A stretch of DNA of 37,324 nt, taken from contig JBNGIO010002532.1 in assembly GCA_049999805.1 (NCBI GenBank), forward strand, positions 1 through 37,324, written 5' to 3'. Source of the stretch: Folioceros fuciformis (taxonomy: Eukaryota > Anthocerotophyta > Anthocerotopsida > Anthocerotales). This document shows positions 12,101 through 23,299 of the stretch, one piece after another (the first letter of the stretch is position 1; each line of letters starts with the position of its first letter). The notes beneath the pieces were generated by a model, which was given only the letters and a program-made list of their open reading frames with translations, searched no databases and had not been told where the DNA came from. Both the position numbers and the translations under genes were made by a program.

Positions 12101-14655
12101 GTCACAACTGTGGTCGCAAAAAGCTCCTCGTCATGAGCAACAGCCCCCACATCGTTCCCTCCCGGTACGTCCTTGGCCGTGAAGAAGCCCTCAAAACCAG
12201 GCTGCACTTCTGCCTCTCTAGAGTCTATGGACACAATTTTTGCATGCGGTCTTGTGCTGAGAACCAGAGCCGCATGCAAACCATGTGCAGGTAATGGAAT
12301 ATCGTCGCAGTACTCAGCTTCACCAGTTACCTGAGGAACAGACACAAAGACATGTGATAAGAGCAATTGTGCGCACAACAAGCTCACGGAACGTGAACAG
12401 CAAGTGTCGAGAGAATATGCAAACCTGTAGCTTAGCAGAAGTATGAACGAAGGGCAATCCAACAGAGGTACCCTTGGCCTTCTTTTCATAAATCTGCATT
12501 CCATGAGATGGCTCTCTATGGTACGTTTGGGCAGCTGATTTATAGCTGGAGGGCAACTGGTGAACATAACCCGCCTCCACTTCAAGCTTGTAGACTGTAG
12601 ACAGGAAAAATTTAAAGAAGAAGCTAGACGTTAGGGAACGACGAAACTCGACCATGCCACCTGGTGCTTTGTCTGCTATCACTATATCGTTTCCGAGAAC
12701 ATGGAGTGCACCATCTACAGTCTCCTGATTCCAGGGTTTCCCCTTCAGAAATGCTTCCGTTTTCAATGCACGCAACGGCACTGCAGCTACACCTCCATAT
12801 GCCAAAGTTACATCATCTACCAGCCAGACTCCATCAGCTTCAGACAAGGTCACACGCATGCCCGCATTAACAAGCGCAATGTCGTCATCACGCCGATGAG
12901 CTTGTTTAAATTCCTTCACAAATTCATACTTTCTTGTCCAAGGAATGAACACAGACAATAGGATTTCAGAGTTCTGCAGATCAACCTTTCGATAACCTAT
13001 AAAAAAACTCTTCGCATCCACCGTTCTTGAGGAGTTATCACGGGAAAGCACGGTGAAAGTCGCTCGACTTGCCATCCATAGGGGATTCAGGTCCGAAATT
13101 GGACTAGCCGTACAAATGTTGCCACCAACAGAGGCCACATTCCTAATTTGACTTCCTGCAAACCACCGGAGCTGTTCAATGAAAGCCAGACAAGCTGACG
13201 TCTCAAAAGATGGGCGCTCCTTCACACTTTGTCGAAAGGCATCCAAAAGCTGTGTCAGAGTACATGCGGCACCCACCAAGATGCCATCGTCACTGATTTT
13301 CACTGTGTTCATCTCAGGCACACTTGAAACTCCAATGAGCACAGGGTAGATCAAGCCCTTGAATCTAGTTTCTATTCCAATTTCTGTGTTTCCAACCACA
13401 AGCTTGGCATCAGGGAACTTCTGTTTCAGAGACAGGAGATCGTTTAACTTTGTTGGGCGGTACCATACCATCCCTCTCATCCCCTTCAGGAGCAAAGGTT
13501 GCACCTTCCTTTTCACTAGTTCAGGCGGAAAGATAAGCTCACATGTCGAACCCTCATAGCCTCCAGCCTTCACACATGGCTTCTCACCAGCCTTTACCAG
13601 GTCGTGGCGGGCAGCAGCAACCTCCTTAAGCTCATACCCATTTTTTGGTTGCGCCTCAGACGTTTTGCCACATCCACAAGGCTTCCCTGTCGACGGGCAA
13701 ATCACCTGACCCTCCTTCGGGGTGACCATCTCTTTAGCATCTCCGACACCGGCAGCCGAGGCAGCTTCAGCGGTATATACAGAAGGGTCTGACTTGGCAA
13801 AGGTTCTGAATGCATCCAGAATGGGACGATAGCCTGTACATCGGCAGAGATTGCCTGCAAGGTGCTCCTCAATCTCTTCAAAGCTCGGAGGCTCGTCACG
13901 GGCCTTCAGCAGCGAATACATGGACATTACAAATCCTGGAGTACAGAATCCACATTGGGACCCATGAGCATTCGACAACGCTTCCTGCACATCACCATAC
14001 CAGACGCACACTACTTGTTACACACATATCATAGGAAACACACCATCCCAACAGGACCTGGGCAAAGTCACCTGCACTTTGTGCAAACCCTGCCGCCGGT
14101 TGCCAATTCCCTCAACAGTAACCACATGCATTCCTTCCACAGAATACAGTGGAGTGAGGCACGCATTCACCGCCCGGTGCCTGCATGCATCCACACACCT
14201 TCCACGTAAGCACACGAGGTCAACCAGATAGCTCATCCTGATCCAGTCAAGCAAGACCACTTACACGATGAGCTGCCGAAGAGAATCGTAGTGCGAAACC
14301 ATGACAGTGCAAGCCCCACATCCACCTTCCCCGCACCCAAGCTTCGTCCCCGTCAAGTGCATATCTGACGGCCAATATAAAACAAATGTGAGACACACAA
14401 CCCACACCCGATTTTCCAACTTCGACTTCGACCAGCTCTTACATCCGTCGTGGAATTCAAACTCTGGCCTTGCGCGTACACTGGAAATCAAGGGACACCG
14501 ACCACCCCAAACACCACACACCAATTACCCAGTCGTAGATACTCCAGCAAGGTGCGGTGCGCAGCGTCATCCGGCAGCACGTGCCGCTTCCCGTTCACGT
14601 ACAGGATGGCCTCGGAGGACGCGAATTCAATGGAGGCCTCGTCGAGCGAACCCAT
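9149..14655 (-). CDS. XDH1: Xanthine dehydrogenase, molybdenum-iron-sulfur flavoprotein
   Basis: Oxidises hypoxanthine to xanthine and xanthine to urate in purine breakdown, normally with NAD+ (EC 1.17.1.4). 14 exons: 14655-14529, 14364-14265, 14180-14072, 13984-12425, 12330-12088, 11994-11680, 11593-11354, 11218-10934, 10846-10625, 10479-10318, 10176-10042, 9947-9711, 9636-9463, 9391-9149; 1383 codons, close to plant XDHs. 2Fe-2S cluster I uses Cys53/58/61/83 ([14 protein letters not shown]); cluster II uses Cys123/126/159/161 ([20 protein letters not shown]). The FAD domain has VGNTEIGIE and [16 protein letters not shown]. The plant-type linker [11 protein letters not shown] is present. The Mo-cofactor domains have [34 protein letters not shown] and the base Glu1319 in [10 protein letters not shown]. 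Exon 4 alone is 1560 bp. ATG at 14655 has a good context (GCCATGG). No catalytic residue is missing. Aldehyde oxidase is the nearest alternative; the overall match favours XDH. Confidence 0.96.
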
Positions 14656-15131
14656 GGCGTCCTGGCTTCTCAGACGCAAGAGCTCGTGCTCACTAAGACG
14701 GGGAAGATTCGCCTTGCGTTGTACAAGCTCAAATTTGTGTTGCGCAAGCTGGGCTGGGAGCTCCCAGAGGCAGCTGCTGCTGATGCCGCTGCTGGTCCGT
14801 GAATTATTGGGAGAGAGGCTGCTGGGTGGTAAATGGAGCCGAAAGTGAGGGCCGTGGCAACGTTATATGCATGCGGCTTTGGCCATTACAGGCAATTCCA
14901 CCAGCCTTCCGCGTGGTGGCCAGGCCCCGAGCCCCAGTACCTGTCTCTCCACTTGTCGCTGTTTCTCACTCCTACCAGCCTATCGAACACAGCGCCATCC
15001 AGATCCAGGACTTCGTGTGACTATGTCTTGCTTCGTGTCCATGGAGGAAAGAAAGGGCCACCATAGAGGAACGAGGAAGAATATCATTCCTATTACTCTA
15101 ATTAATCTTTGCATACGTTTTATGTACCTTG
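14656..15131. other. Promoter and 5' UTR region of the xanthine dehydrogenase gene
   Basis: Moderately GC-rich DNA upstream of the XDH ATG. A weak minus-strand TATA-like sequence lies near 14863-14868, ~210 bp upstream of the ATG. No coding exon is seen. Confidence 0.4.
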
Positions 15132-15199
15132 AAAAGTCCTTGCCCATGGCCCCCATGAATCTCAAAAAGTCCTTGCCCATGGCCCCCATGAATCTCAAA
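15132..15199. repeat. Two-copy 33-bp tandem duplication
   Basis: The unit 'agtccttgcccatggccccc' plus 'atgaatctc' appears twice with period 33, essentially identical. Read on the minus strand it would encode RFMGAMGKDFL twice, but there is no surrounding gene. Confidence 0.92.
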
Positions 15200-15352
15200 G
15201 CAAGAGGATGAAGAGGATGAAGATATGTCTGTCTTGTAGGGGAGAATATTTATGGACTTTGGCGATCCCACAAACCTCTGCTGCCCAAAAAGGCTGTCTC
15301 TCAGTAAAACCCTATTACACAAAGTATATGGACATCCCGAACTATATTATGC

Positions 15353-15434
15353 ATAACAAAGTAGTGCCCCACGTTGTCCCATGGAGACCTTGTATAACAA
15401 AGTAGTGCCCCACGTTGTCCCATTGAGACCTTGT
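15353..15434. repeat. Two-copy 41-bp tandem duplication
   Basis: 15353-15393 and 15394-15434 are nearly identical (start 'ataacaaagtagtgcccc', end 'gagaccttgt'), differing at one position (tgg versus ttg). The high identity points to a recent event. Confidence 0.92.
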
Positions 15435-16176
15435 GCTGATAATGGCAACCCCACAACCCCATGTCAATAATGGCAACCCCACAACCGTGAATAGAGAGAT
15501 AAAACCATGAAATATATGTTAGGGCTCTATGTTTGGTAGCTTAACACATAGTGATCTTGGAATTGATCTTGAGATAAATAGATTTTCCATCTTGTTATTT
15601 AATGAAGTCTCTATTTGTTTCCTTCTTTTTTTACTTGTAGTAAATAATTTTTCTATCTGTTTTTTTTAAGGGTTATTTCTTTTCTTTTAAGTGTTTCAAA
15701 CTAAACTAGCAACTACAATTGAATGAATTGAGATGTCATTTGGGCTTAATCCATTCTTTGGCACCAGACATTACATGAGCGGGTGGTAGTCATGGGAATG
15801 GTGTTTAAGAGGGCTAGCCTCCTATTTCGTCTTTGGCTCTATTTTTGGTTCTTCTATCATTTTTGGGATCTCACATCTCTTGTCAATAAATTATATAACT
15901 TTTGTTAATGAAGTATCTTTATTATTTAGATTTCTATAGATATGATAGGTATATATAAATCAACATGTTGTTATTATATGTTATACTCAACTTAACTTAA
16001 TATGAACAAGTCATTATCACAAAAAAAACACACACACATTTTATAATTTAATGATTTTTCTTCTCTTTCTTTCTTTGATTCCCATTAGGAACTTCATTAT
16101 CTCCAATCATGCATGGTAAGGATTGGCATGCAATTATCTCAAATCATAACATGTTATATCAGCCCCCTTCCCGCTT
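15435..16176. other. Strongly AT-rich gene-free stretch
   Basis: After a small 28-bp duplication (15438-15492), the DNA is AT-rich with long T runs and an A-run followed by a short CA repeat near 16020-16038. No coding or RNA signal is seen. Confidence 0.55.
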
Positions 16177-16540
16177 GGGCTTTTTGGGTATTGGCTGCCC
16201 CTACTTGGTTTTAGTCCTTTATGGGTTCTTTCCTCTGCTAGCCCCTTTTCCCCCCCTTGGCTTTTGGCCTCTATACGTTCTTTCCTCGGTTCGCCCTCCT
16301 CTATGCGTTCTTTCCTTGGCTAGCCCTCTTCTCTTTTGACCCTCGGCTACCCCTCTTTGTTCTTAGCCCGTTGTGTTCCCCTTAGCTACCCCTTGACTAC
16401 CCCTCTTTACTCTTGGGCCGCTGTGTTCCCCTCGGCTACCCTGTTTCGCTCTTAGCATGTTGTGTTCCCCTCGGCTACCCTTCTTTGCTCTTGGCCCGCT
16501 ATGTTCTCTTCGGCTACCCCTCTTCGCCATTGGCCCGATC
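16177..16540. repeat. 39-bp pyrimidine-rich minisatellite
   Basis: Imperfect tandem array, clearest at 16420-16540, where 'gtgttcccctcggctaccc' and variants recur with an exact period of 39. Units hold 'ctcggctacccctctttgc' and 'cttggcccgctgtg' blocks. The left part (16177-16330) has shortened, more diverged units with 'gttctttcct'. The plus strand is strongly C+T biased. Confidence 0.85.
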
Positions 16541-17281
16541 CATGAATCTCTTAAAGCATGTCACTTTTGAACGCTGATCGAAGTAATTAACATTAAAATG
16601 AAATTACGTATGAAATCAATATTAAACGTCTTATTGAACACTTTTTATTACTATAGCGTCAGATGTAAGCTCCTGCAATGGCCCAAACCTTGGCCTTTAA
16701 GATACTCAAATCTACCTGGATTTTGACGTCAACCTGTTTTATGGAGAACATCTTAACGTATTGTTCACAGAAAAATATTAAAAATAGAAACATTGGTCCA
16801 TAGATACGTAAGCCGGACACATTAAGTGGATGCTCACTTTTCCCAAGTACATACACTCCTCAAGCTTCCGGCCAGCTTCTGATCTACGATTCCCCAGGAT
16901 CGAAAAAGGACTTACGTAGCAGGTAGCGGAGTTGAGCTTACCCACACTGGTCCCTCTGAAACCGTCAGGCTACTCCAAACAGTTGAACTCTTCTGCGAGC
17001 CACACGGGCTCGCGTGCAAAGAATCTGGTTGTGGACATTATTCCACAAGAAACTGCGAATCAAATGATCTAGATAATGGTACAATACCCTACAAGCGGAT
17101 TCAACGATAGCGGACAGATGCGGGTGAAAAGTTGTCCGCATTTCTCAGCTGGTTTCGCATGCCGCGAACAGCTTGACTCTACAATTGACTCTACTCTTGG
17201 CACAACCCTCAGTCATCGCAATAATAGTTTCTTACCTCATCAACCAGTCTCTAGGCCCCTCACTGCGCCGGTATGATACAC
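16541..17281. other. Gene-free stretch downstream of the desaturase
   Basis: Includes the desaturase 3' UTR at the right end. No coding motif, RNA gene or clear terminator signal is visible. Confidence 0.5.
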
Positions 17282-20200
17282 TTAACCATCCAATCGCAGT
17301 TCATTCAATCCCACCATCCTCAAGTAGTTGAAATGAGCCTTTAGAGCTGTCCAAAACTACAAGGACGCAAACAGTTCAGCTTCAGACAAGCGTGAACGAG
17401 CACAATCTGTAAGCAGCGGGAAAAGAGGAGGACAGGTACTTACAGAGGGATAAAATGTGTAAGGAACCTTGAACTCTTCGCATGTCATCCTCACTATGGA
17501 CTGAATTGCTGGATAATAGACGTGGCAAACTGACGGAAACAAGTGATGTTCGATCTGAAAGGCGGCAACGGATTCAGGTCAGCCGAAAGCATCCAACAAA
17601 ACTAAGTTTCGCACAAGTTCTCAAGACACATCACTTAAACTCGAATTCCAACAAATCCGTGGTTCTATCCATGGCTTCAGCATACTTCAATTATCATCGT
17701 CAAGGATGACTCGAATGGTACGGACAATAGTATCATCATTAGCCAGTCAAGCACCGCTAATCAGTGGCCGCATCCCTCATGATAAGGGCCAGGCCCAGCC
17801 CTCCCACAGAGGACTCCACTTAACTACGTGACAGTCACTAGACGGCTTCACCGTGCGGCAAAATAACATAATTAACCCTGATCACTAAATACCTCCTGAC
17901 AGTACAACACATGAAGTGCTATCACATAGCCAACCACCGACGCTTGGTTCCAACAGTGACTCACAAGATGAGGCATGCCTCTATCCACAAAGGACTGAGA
18001 AACGTAACCAAGGCTAATCCCATAGGATTAGCTTCTTATCAAACGAAGACAATGCTTGTCACCCGTATCGCTTCAGTGTGTTGCAAGAGTGTCATCACCG
18101 CTTTCCCACTCAAATGGTACGGACAACACAATTCATCATCAGCTTAACTAACCCCACCCGAGGCCGCTGAGGCACGCCCAGGCAATTTCAAGAAGGCGAT
18201 TCACATTGCGAAAGGTCGGACGACGAGTTACCTGATGGTTTAATCCTCCACTAACATGTGTCCAGAAAAAGGATCCGGGGCTGAAGTTTGTAGTTGTCCT
18301 GACCTGTCAAGAATTTACCAAACAACCATAGGACAAATCAGAATTCACAGTACGCCGAGTACGATAGCCCAGAAGGTAAAGAAGGAGGGTTGACTAAACC
18401 TGAAGAGCTGCCCAGCTCTGGTTCACCACAGGAGTTTCACCACTGGAATCAACCGCTGGAAAAGCAGCATCCTCGACAACGTGGGCAACCTGGAAGAGGA
18501 ACGCTAGCATCCATCCGGTGACTAGCTGCAGGAAAGGAAAGACAACATTCAATAGGACATTCGTTTGAGCTTCAAGAACTAAGAAAGCAGTGAGTTCGGA
18601 TGAGGTCAGAGTCACATGAAAACCTGCGAAGCAATATAAAGAATGATGAAATTTGAAGTACTGTGGTGGCTGTATAGAAGGGGTAAAACAAACATGTAAA
18701 GCACGTAGAAGACCTTTCCCCCACAGAAAATATTGAACTCCAGTGGCGTCATCTTTGCAACCTTCACACTGAACCCCAGATACACATGTAAGCGTCCAGT
18801 CTACCAGATAGAAATGCCCAGATGAATCATCTTTTAAGCCAATTTCAGCGGATTTCTCATCACATTGAAACCAAACACAAGTTACAACAGCTGAAGACAT
18901 GAGCGATGAGCAGAAGAGAGCACTCACGGGCCAATGGCTCCCTTGATATACGCTGAGAAATCATCAAGAAAAACACTTTTCAGTGCCAGGAGTCCATACA
19001 AAACAGCCAAATATATGTGCTGCATCATTAACAAAACAGCGAGATTACTTGAAAGCCATCTTTATCAATAAGCGACAACGGAAACTCTATCCATTTTTCG
19101 TCACTGATGATTACCTGATAAGCATGGTACCATTGCCTGGGTTGCTGGGAAGTCACCCTTCGCAAGTCAGGATCTTTCACTCCTGCATACAACCGGCATC
19201 AGTTGCAAGCTTCAGGCACTAAGGGAAAAAGCTCAGAAGGGACTTCGGTGCCATACTTATGTCTGGGTCATAGTTGTCCACATTTGTAAAGGAGTGATGT
19301 CCAACAACATGCTGCTGTCTCCACATAAAACTGCATGCCATTAAAGTTCAGAGGCTGTCCAAAAATGGTGAGCGCGTATATACACATACACTTGCAAGAG
19401 AGCAACGAACACCACAAACCTGCTTGCACCAACCAAGTCCAAGCTAGCACCCATTACGTAACCCAGGCTAGTCCACTGCGAATAAGCCCCTGTCCAAGAA
19501 CGGAGGGGACAGACCCATTCAATGGTTGCCACGTCATCTTACACATTGAAATATTTCAAGCAATAAATCGCCACTCACGAACTACTGAGCTTAGAAAAAG
19601 GGTGACGTTACCATGGTTGCCATCGTGCTGGATAGAGACACCAACCTCACCAGCAAAGAATCCCATTCCAAGAGCGAACAGTAAAGAAACGACAAAGTTT
19701 TGGCCTCCAAAGAATGCTATGTAGTAGCACAGCACAAAACCAGCGAATATAAGCAGAGACTTGACGAACATGTGAGGATGAAATCTTGGGTTTATCTGCA
19801 AAACCAATTTAGAGTGATTACAAACAGACCATCTTTCCATTCGCAGCAGGAAATACGGACATCAACTTCACAAGGTTGTGCAATACCCTGTGCTTTTTGA
19901 AGTAAGCTTCAACCCTTTGCTTAAGTGTTAGATAGAACTGTTCACTGGCGGCATCAGAATACTGGACAACCGATGATCTCAAAGTGGCATCTTCTGGGCT
20001 TGTTCTCACAACACCAATGCAGTACTTGGCCAGCATTTTACTGGAACAGATTAACAAACACTAAAAAGTTTAGAGCTAACCGAGCTACTGTTTCCGGTAC
20101 AGAGTCAGACTAGCAAAACAGCTGTTCGGTTTAGAGCTCAGGCGCTCAGACATCACATGGACAAAGTTGTTCAAGCTGGAAGCGTCATAAGGAAGTAACA

Positions 20201-20710
20201 ACACATCTCATACACTAAAGAAAGAAGGATACGGACTTGAAGTACCTGACGTATAGAGGATGGTAAGAATCAAACAGCTGCGTGGAGTCGTGTCCAGCCT
20301 TGACGTATATCAGGCTACCGCCAGGGTGATTGGGGACCCTGCTCAATAATTCGGAAGAATATTTTTACAAATCCTGAATTTGGAAGTGCAACTCGCAAAA
20401 TACCGGCAAACAGAGGTCACCAGGACAAGCATGCGACTGACTTCAGACAGTGACAAAGAAATGAACAAACCGACAGCGACACAGAACCCGGTGATCAGGA
20501 AAGGAACTCCAGGCGCGCCTACCATGCAGTAACGTCGTACACCTTCCCCCAAATAATCAACCAACAATCTTCGGGCGTGTTGTGCAGAGCCACTTCCCCC
20601 AAGCTAAACTCCTTCAAGGGAAGCCCGTCCTCCTTGACCCCGCCCGCAGCCCGGCTGCGCAGACCCTCGGAAACCGCGACAGCATTGACCACGGAGGAAG
20701 GTGGCGACAT
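17282..20710 (-). CDS. Cytochrome b5-fused front-end fatty-acid desaturase (delta-5/delta-6 type)
   Basis: ER-membrane acyl desaturase that inserts a double bond between an existing one and the carboxyl end, as in arachidonate/EPA synthesis. 13 exons: 20710-20523, 20338-20246, 20040-19887, 19795-19612, 19489-19420, 19330-19257, 19182-19115, 19019-18928, 18768-18624, 18525-18400, 18303-18232, 17554-17444, 17356-17282; 483 codons, usual for the family. Order: cytochrome b5 (HNTPEDCWLIIWGKVYDVTA, heme motif HPGG at 67-70), His box 1 HDGNH (202-206), box 2 HVVGHH (237-242), box 3 QIEHH (422-426). The Gln in box 3 is the front-end hallmark. Hydrophobic segments lie around residues 155-200 and in exons 8-10. 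ATG at 20710 is the first Met in the open frame. By recall it looks most like liverwort/moss delta-5 enzymes; motifs alone cannot settle delta-5 versus delta-6. All His-box residues are intact. Confidence 0.94.
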
Positions 20711-21073
20711 TTTCGAACGCTGGACAACCAGAACACCAGAAGAAGGCAAATGACCTGGATGTTCCCAGGGAGAGGCAAACTAGGGCAAACCGACACGAAG
20801 CGACCCCAGCGCACCTTGTTCGTCACCGTGCCGGCACAACTCTGGTTGGATCCGGCTTGCTACGACCTGGGAAGCGCCGTGAAGGCACGGGTCTTAGGCG
20901 GGACGAGTGGGTGCGGGAGAGAAGGATCCAGCGACATGCAGCCTTGTAACAGCAATCCGAGCCCGATCCGGTCCTCTCGGGAGCAATGCCGCTGCCTCCG
21001 TCCCCTCTGTGTCGCTAGAGCGGAGAGGCAGAGTGGGAGGATGTTCACTGTAGACACCCTGGGGGATCCTAGG

Positions 21074-21079
21074 TTTATA
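21074..21079 (-). promoter_or_regulatory. Possible TATA box of the desaturase gene
   Basis: A minus-strand TATAAA stands in a GC-richer stretch about 365 bp upstream of the desaturase ATG. It would imply a 5' UTR of roughly 330 bases. It rests on motif and position only. Confidence 0.3.
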
Positions 21080-21212
21080 CTTGGAGGCCAGTCTGTTCAC
21101 GGCATTCGCGCGCAGGCATACAGATCTATGCACAACATAGTTTTGGGCCGCTGCCTGTTCTGACTCGGAAAATCGGACTGTGACTGTGTTGGAACTTCCT
21201 CGTCCATCCTTG

Positions 21213-21308
21213 TGCAAACAAAACATATTTTGCTGCCTTTCGGGACCTGCAAATAATATTTTACTCGCTTCGTGGACTGCACACAATAATTTTGCTTCCT
21301 CTCGACCT
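21213..21308. repeat. Degenerate triplicated 30-35 bp element upstream of the desaturase
   Basis: Three consecutive units begin with TGC-A at 21213, 21248 and 21278. Each holds an AT-rich core (acatattttg, taatattttac, caataattttg) followed by a pyrimidine/GC block ending in gacc, gact or gacc. It sits ~500 bp upstream of the desaturase ATG and could be a promoter repeat. Confidence 0.5.
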
Positions 21309-22363
21309 CCGAAGGTTGTTGTTTGTTCTCTGGGTCGTCTACCATTGCCAGGGAGTCCAATATAATTACTTACAAATATTGGTTGCTAGCACAAGCCTTG
21401 AATGGCGACTTTTTCTACATACAATATTCTGTTTGTAGGTAGTCTTTTATGATGTCCGATTTTCTAGATAGCGTCCATAAATGAGTAAGTGTAGCAATGC
21501 ATTCCTATCCAAGGAATATCCAAGTTATTTAACCTCCCTCATGTGGTTATCAGATCTAGCTTATTGAATCTCCCTCTTAAAATACTTGTGCTATATGTAA
21601 AGGAATGATTTTTCTAGCCACATCCAATTGGATAATTTAAGAATCAATCTGGACAATATCAATGTTGTCTATCCGCATGCAATGTACTCATCTTATTGTT
21701 GTAGTTGAAGGCTAATTGTATGCTTACCGTGGAAGCCATTTACTTATGCACTTGCAACCAATCAAGAATATCCTGTCATGCCAATAATTAATATTGCATG
21801 ATAGAAAATGAGCCAAGCCCTTAGTGAGAGTTAATATAGTATCATTTAGTATTAGAAATAGAGTACTTTGTAAGATATATTTTTGTTGTACTCTAAGGGA
21901 TTTCTATTACGAATTGTTGTGTTACACTCATGCTGTAGGCCCTAAAACCTTCAAAAGTGTTCTTAGTAAAATATTCGAGAACAAAAAATGTTATAACACG
22001 TTTACTTAAGGTACATGCATGGTATTTGGATTAGTCTTGAGGTATAGCATGGGGCCATTAAGGCATATTCACTCGGCTGGAGTCTAGGTTGGAGAAGCTA
22101 GAAACACGACAATGACTAGGGTTTAGAAGATGCGCGTTAAGAAGAAGAAAAAAAATACAAATCTCAATCTCAAGGGCACGAGCTTGTGGGAGCTCGATCC
22201 TTAGGCACACAAGCTTGATACAACATAGCCTAGTCATAGGGGAAAGCACAAGAGCAAGGAAAGCTCACAAGCGTGAGGGAAGCTTGGTCGTTGGAGCTTG
22301 CCTAAGAGAGTAGCTCAGCTACAAAGATGAGATGAGGATGGATTGGAGAGAGGAACCGAACTG
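21309..22363. other. AT-rich gene-free stretch upstream of the desaturase
   Basis: Low-GC DNA with no open frame of note and no recognisable motif. Probably intergenic or transposon remnant. Confidence 0.5.
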
Positions 22364-22440
22364 TGAAGGTAGGGTGGGTCTATAAGAGCCCAACCATGAA
22401 GGTAGGGCAGGGCTTTAGAAGCCTAACCTTGAAAGTACGG
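22364..22440. repeat. 33-bp direct repeat, about 2.3 copies
   Basis: The block 'tgaaggtaggg' starts at 22364 and 22397, and a diverged third start lies at 22430, giving a period of exactly 33. It lies in AT-rich, probably transposon-derived DNA. Confidence 0.75.
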
Positions 22441-22599
22441 TTGTTCAGTAGACGTATAAGAGGGAAGCTTACCAAGCCCCAAGGGAAGCTAGTCTAGTAC
22501 AAAAAGTTCTTATTCTTTTTAGTAGAAATGTAAGAAACTTTAAAAGGAATTGGACAAGAATTCTAACAAAGAGTCCAACATTTGGGAATTGATTTGCGT

Positions 22600-23290
22600 T
22601 AAGAGCATGCTAAGATGATTTGGCAACCTACTATGTCTTTGAAGTGTCAAGGTTGATTGGATTTCAATTCTGGTATGTTAGGGCATTATGCTACTAACTG
22701 CATAAAGACACGCAATCAGATTACATTTGTGTCATTTTGCCGAGTGTTTAAGAATCTAGAACATAAGGCCAAAGATCTAAATATTTAAGCCTCCCTAGGC
22801 CACCATCGCCTAGATCAAGAGTGAGGATTACGGAGGCACAACAAGAAGGAGTCCCTACTATTGTACAGATAATAACTCCGAATAGAAGTACACCAGTGTA
22901 GTAAGTAGATACAAGGAGAAGCCATTGACTAAATCATAAGTATTTTCAAGAGTTGTGGATGAAGGATATTTCTGGTAATGCTAACGATAGTCAAGAGATC
23001 ATGGTGGCAAGGTTATCATATGCTAGAAATAGTTATAGCCATAAGAAGAGGATGAAGAAGCGAGGAGAAGAGAGCGTGATAATTCCCCTAAGGCATCAGA
23101 AATTAGGGAGTAAACACATGTTCAAAAGAGAAAGAAGGAGTTGCTATTTAGATAGAAGATCAACTCGTTGGGTCAGGAGGAGGAGAAATCATTTGCAAGA
23201 GGGGCTAACGAGTTAGTATTTCCACTTAACATTAGTCGCGAGGTTGTTGTAATGTTAGAGGAGGAGTTGAACAAGATGATATAGTGGCCG
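22600..23290 (+). pseudogene. Probable retrotransposon gag relic with a decayed zinc knuckle
   Basis: At about 22645-22701 the plus frame reads C-Q-G-stop-L-D-F-N-S-G-M-L-G-H-Y-A-T-N-C. The end matches the CCHC knuckle (C-x2-C-x4-H-x4-C) except that both leading Cys are now Asp and Ser. Downstream frames to ~23215 are Lys/Arg/Glu-rich, as in nucleocapsid and linker regions, but are broken by stops. Assigned by spacing and composition only. Confidence 0.35.
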
Positions 23291-23299
23291 CCTAAGAAG

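Noticed and set aside
12425-13984. A possible intron inside the 1560-bp XDH exon
   Set aside because: The frame is open throughout and matches XDH sequence continuously, including the variable stretch after FFFKFFL.
14656-14679. Eight-residue longer XDH N-terminus from a TTG codon
   Set aside because: No ATG in the added part; ATG at 14655 has a good context and gives a normal N-terminus.
15132-15492. CRISPR-like array
   Set aside because: Units are abutting two-copy duplications without spacers, in a plant genome.
20711-20749. Thirteen-residue longer desaturase N-terminus from a TTG codon
   Set aside because: The first true ATG is at 20710 and yields the usual family length.
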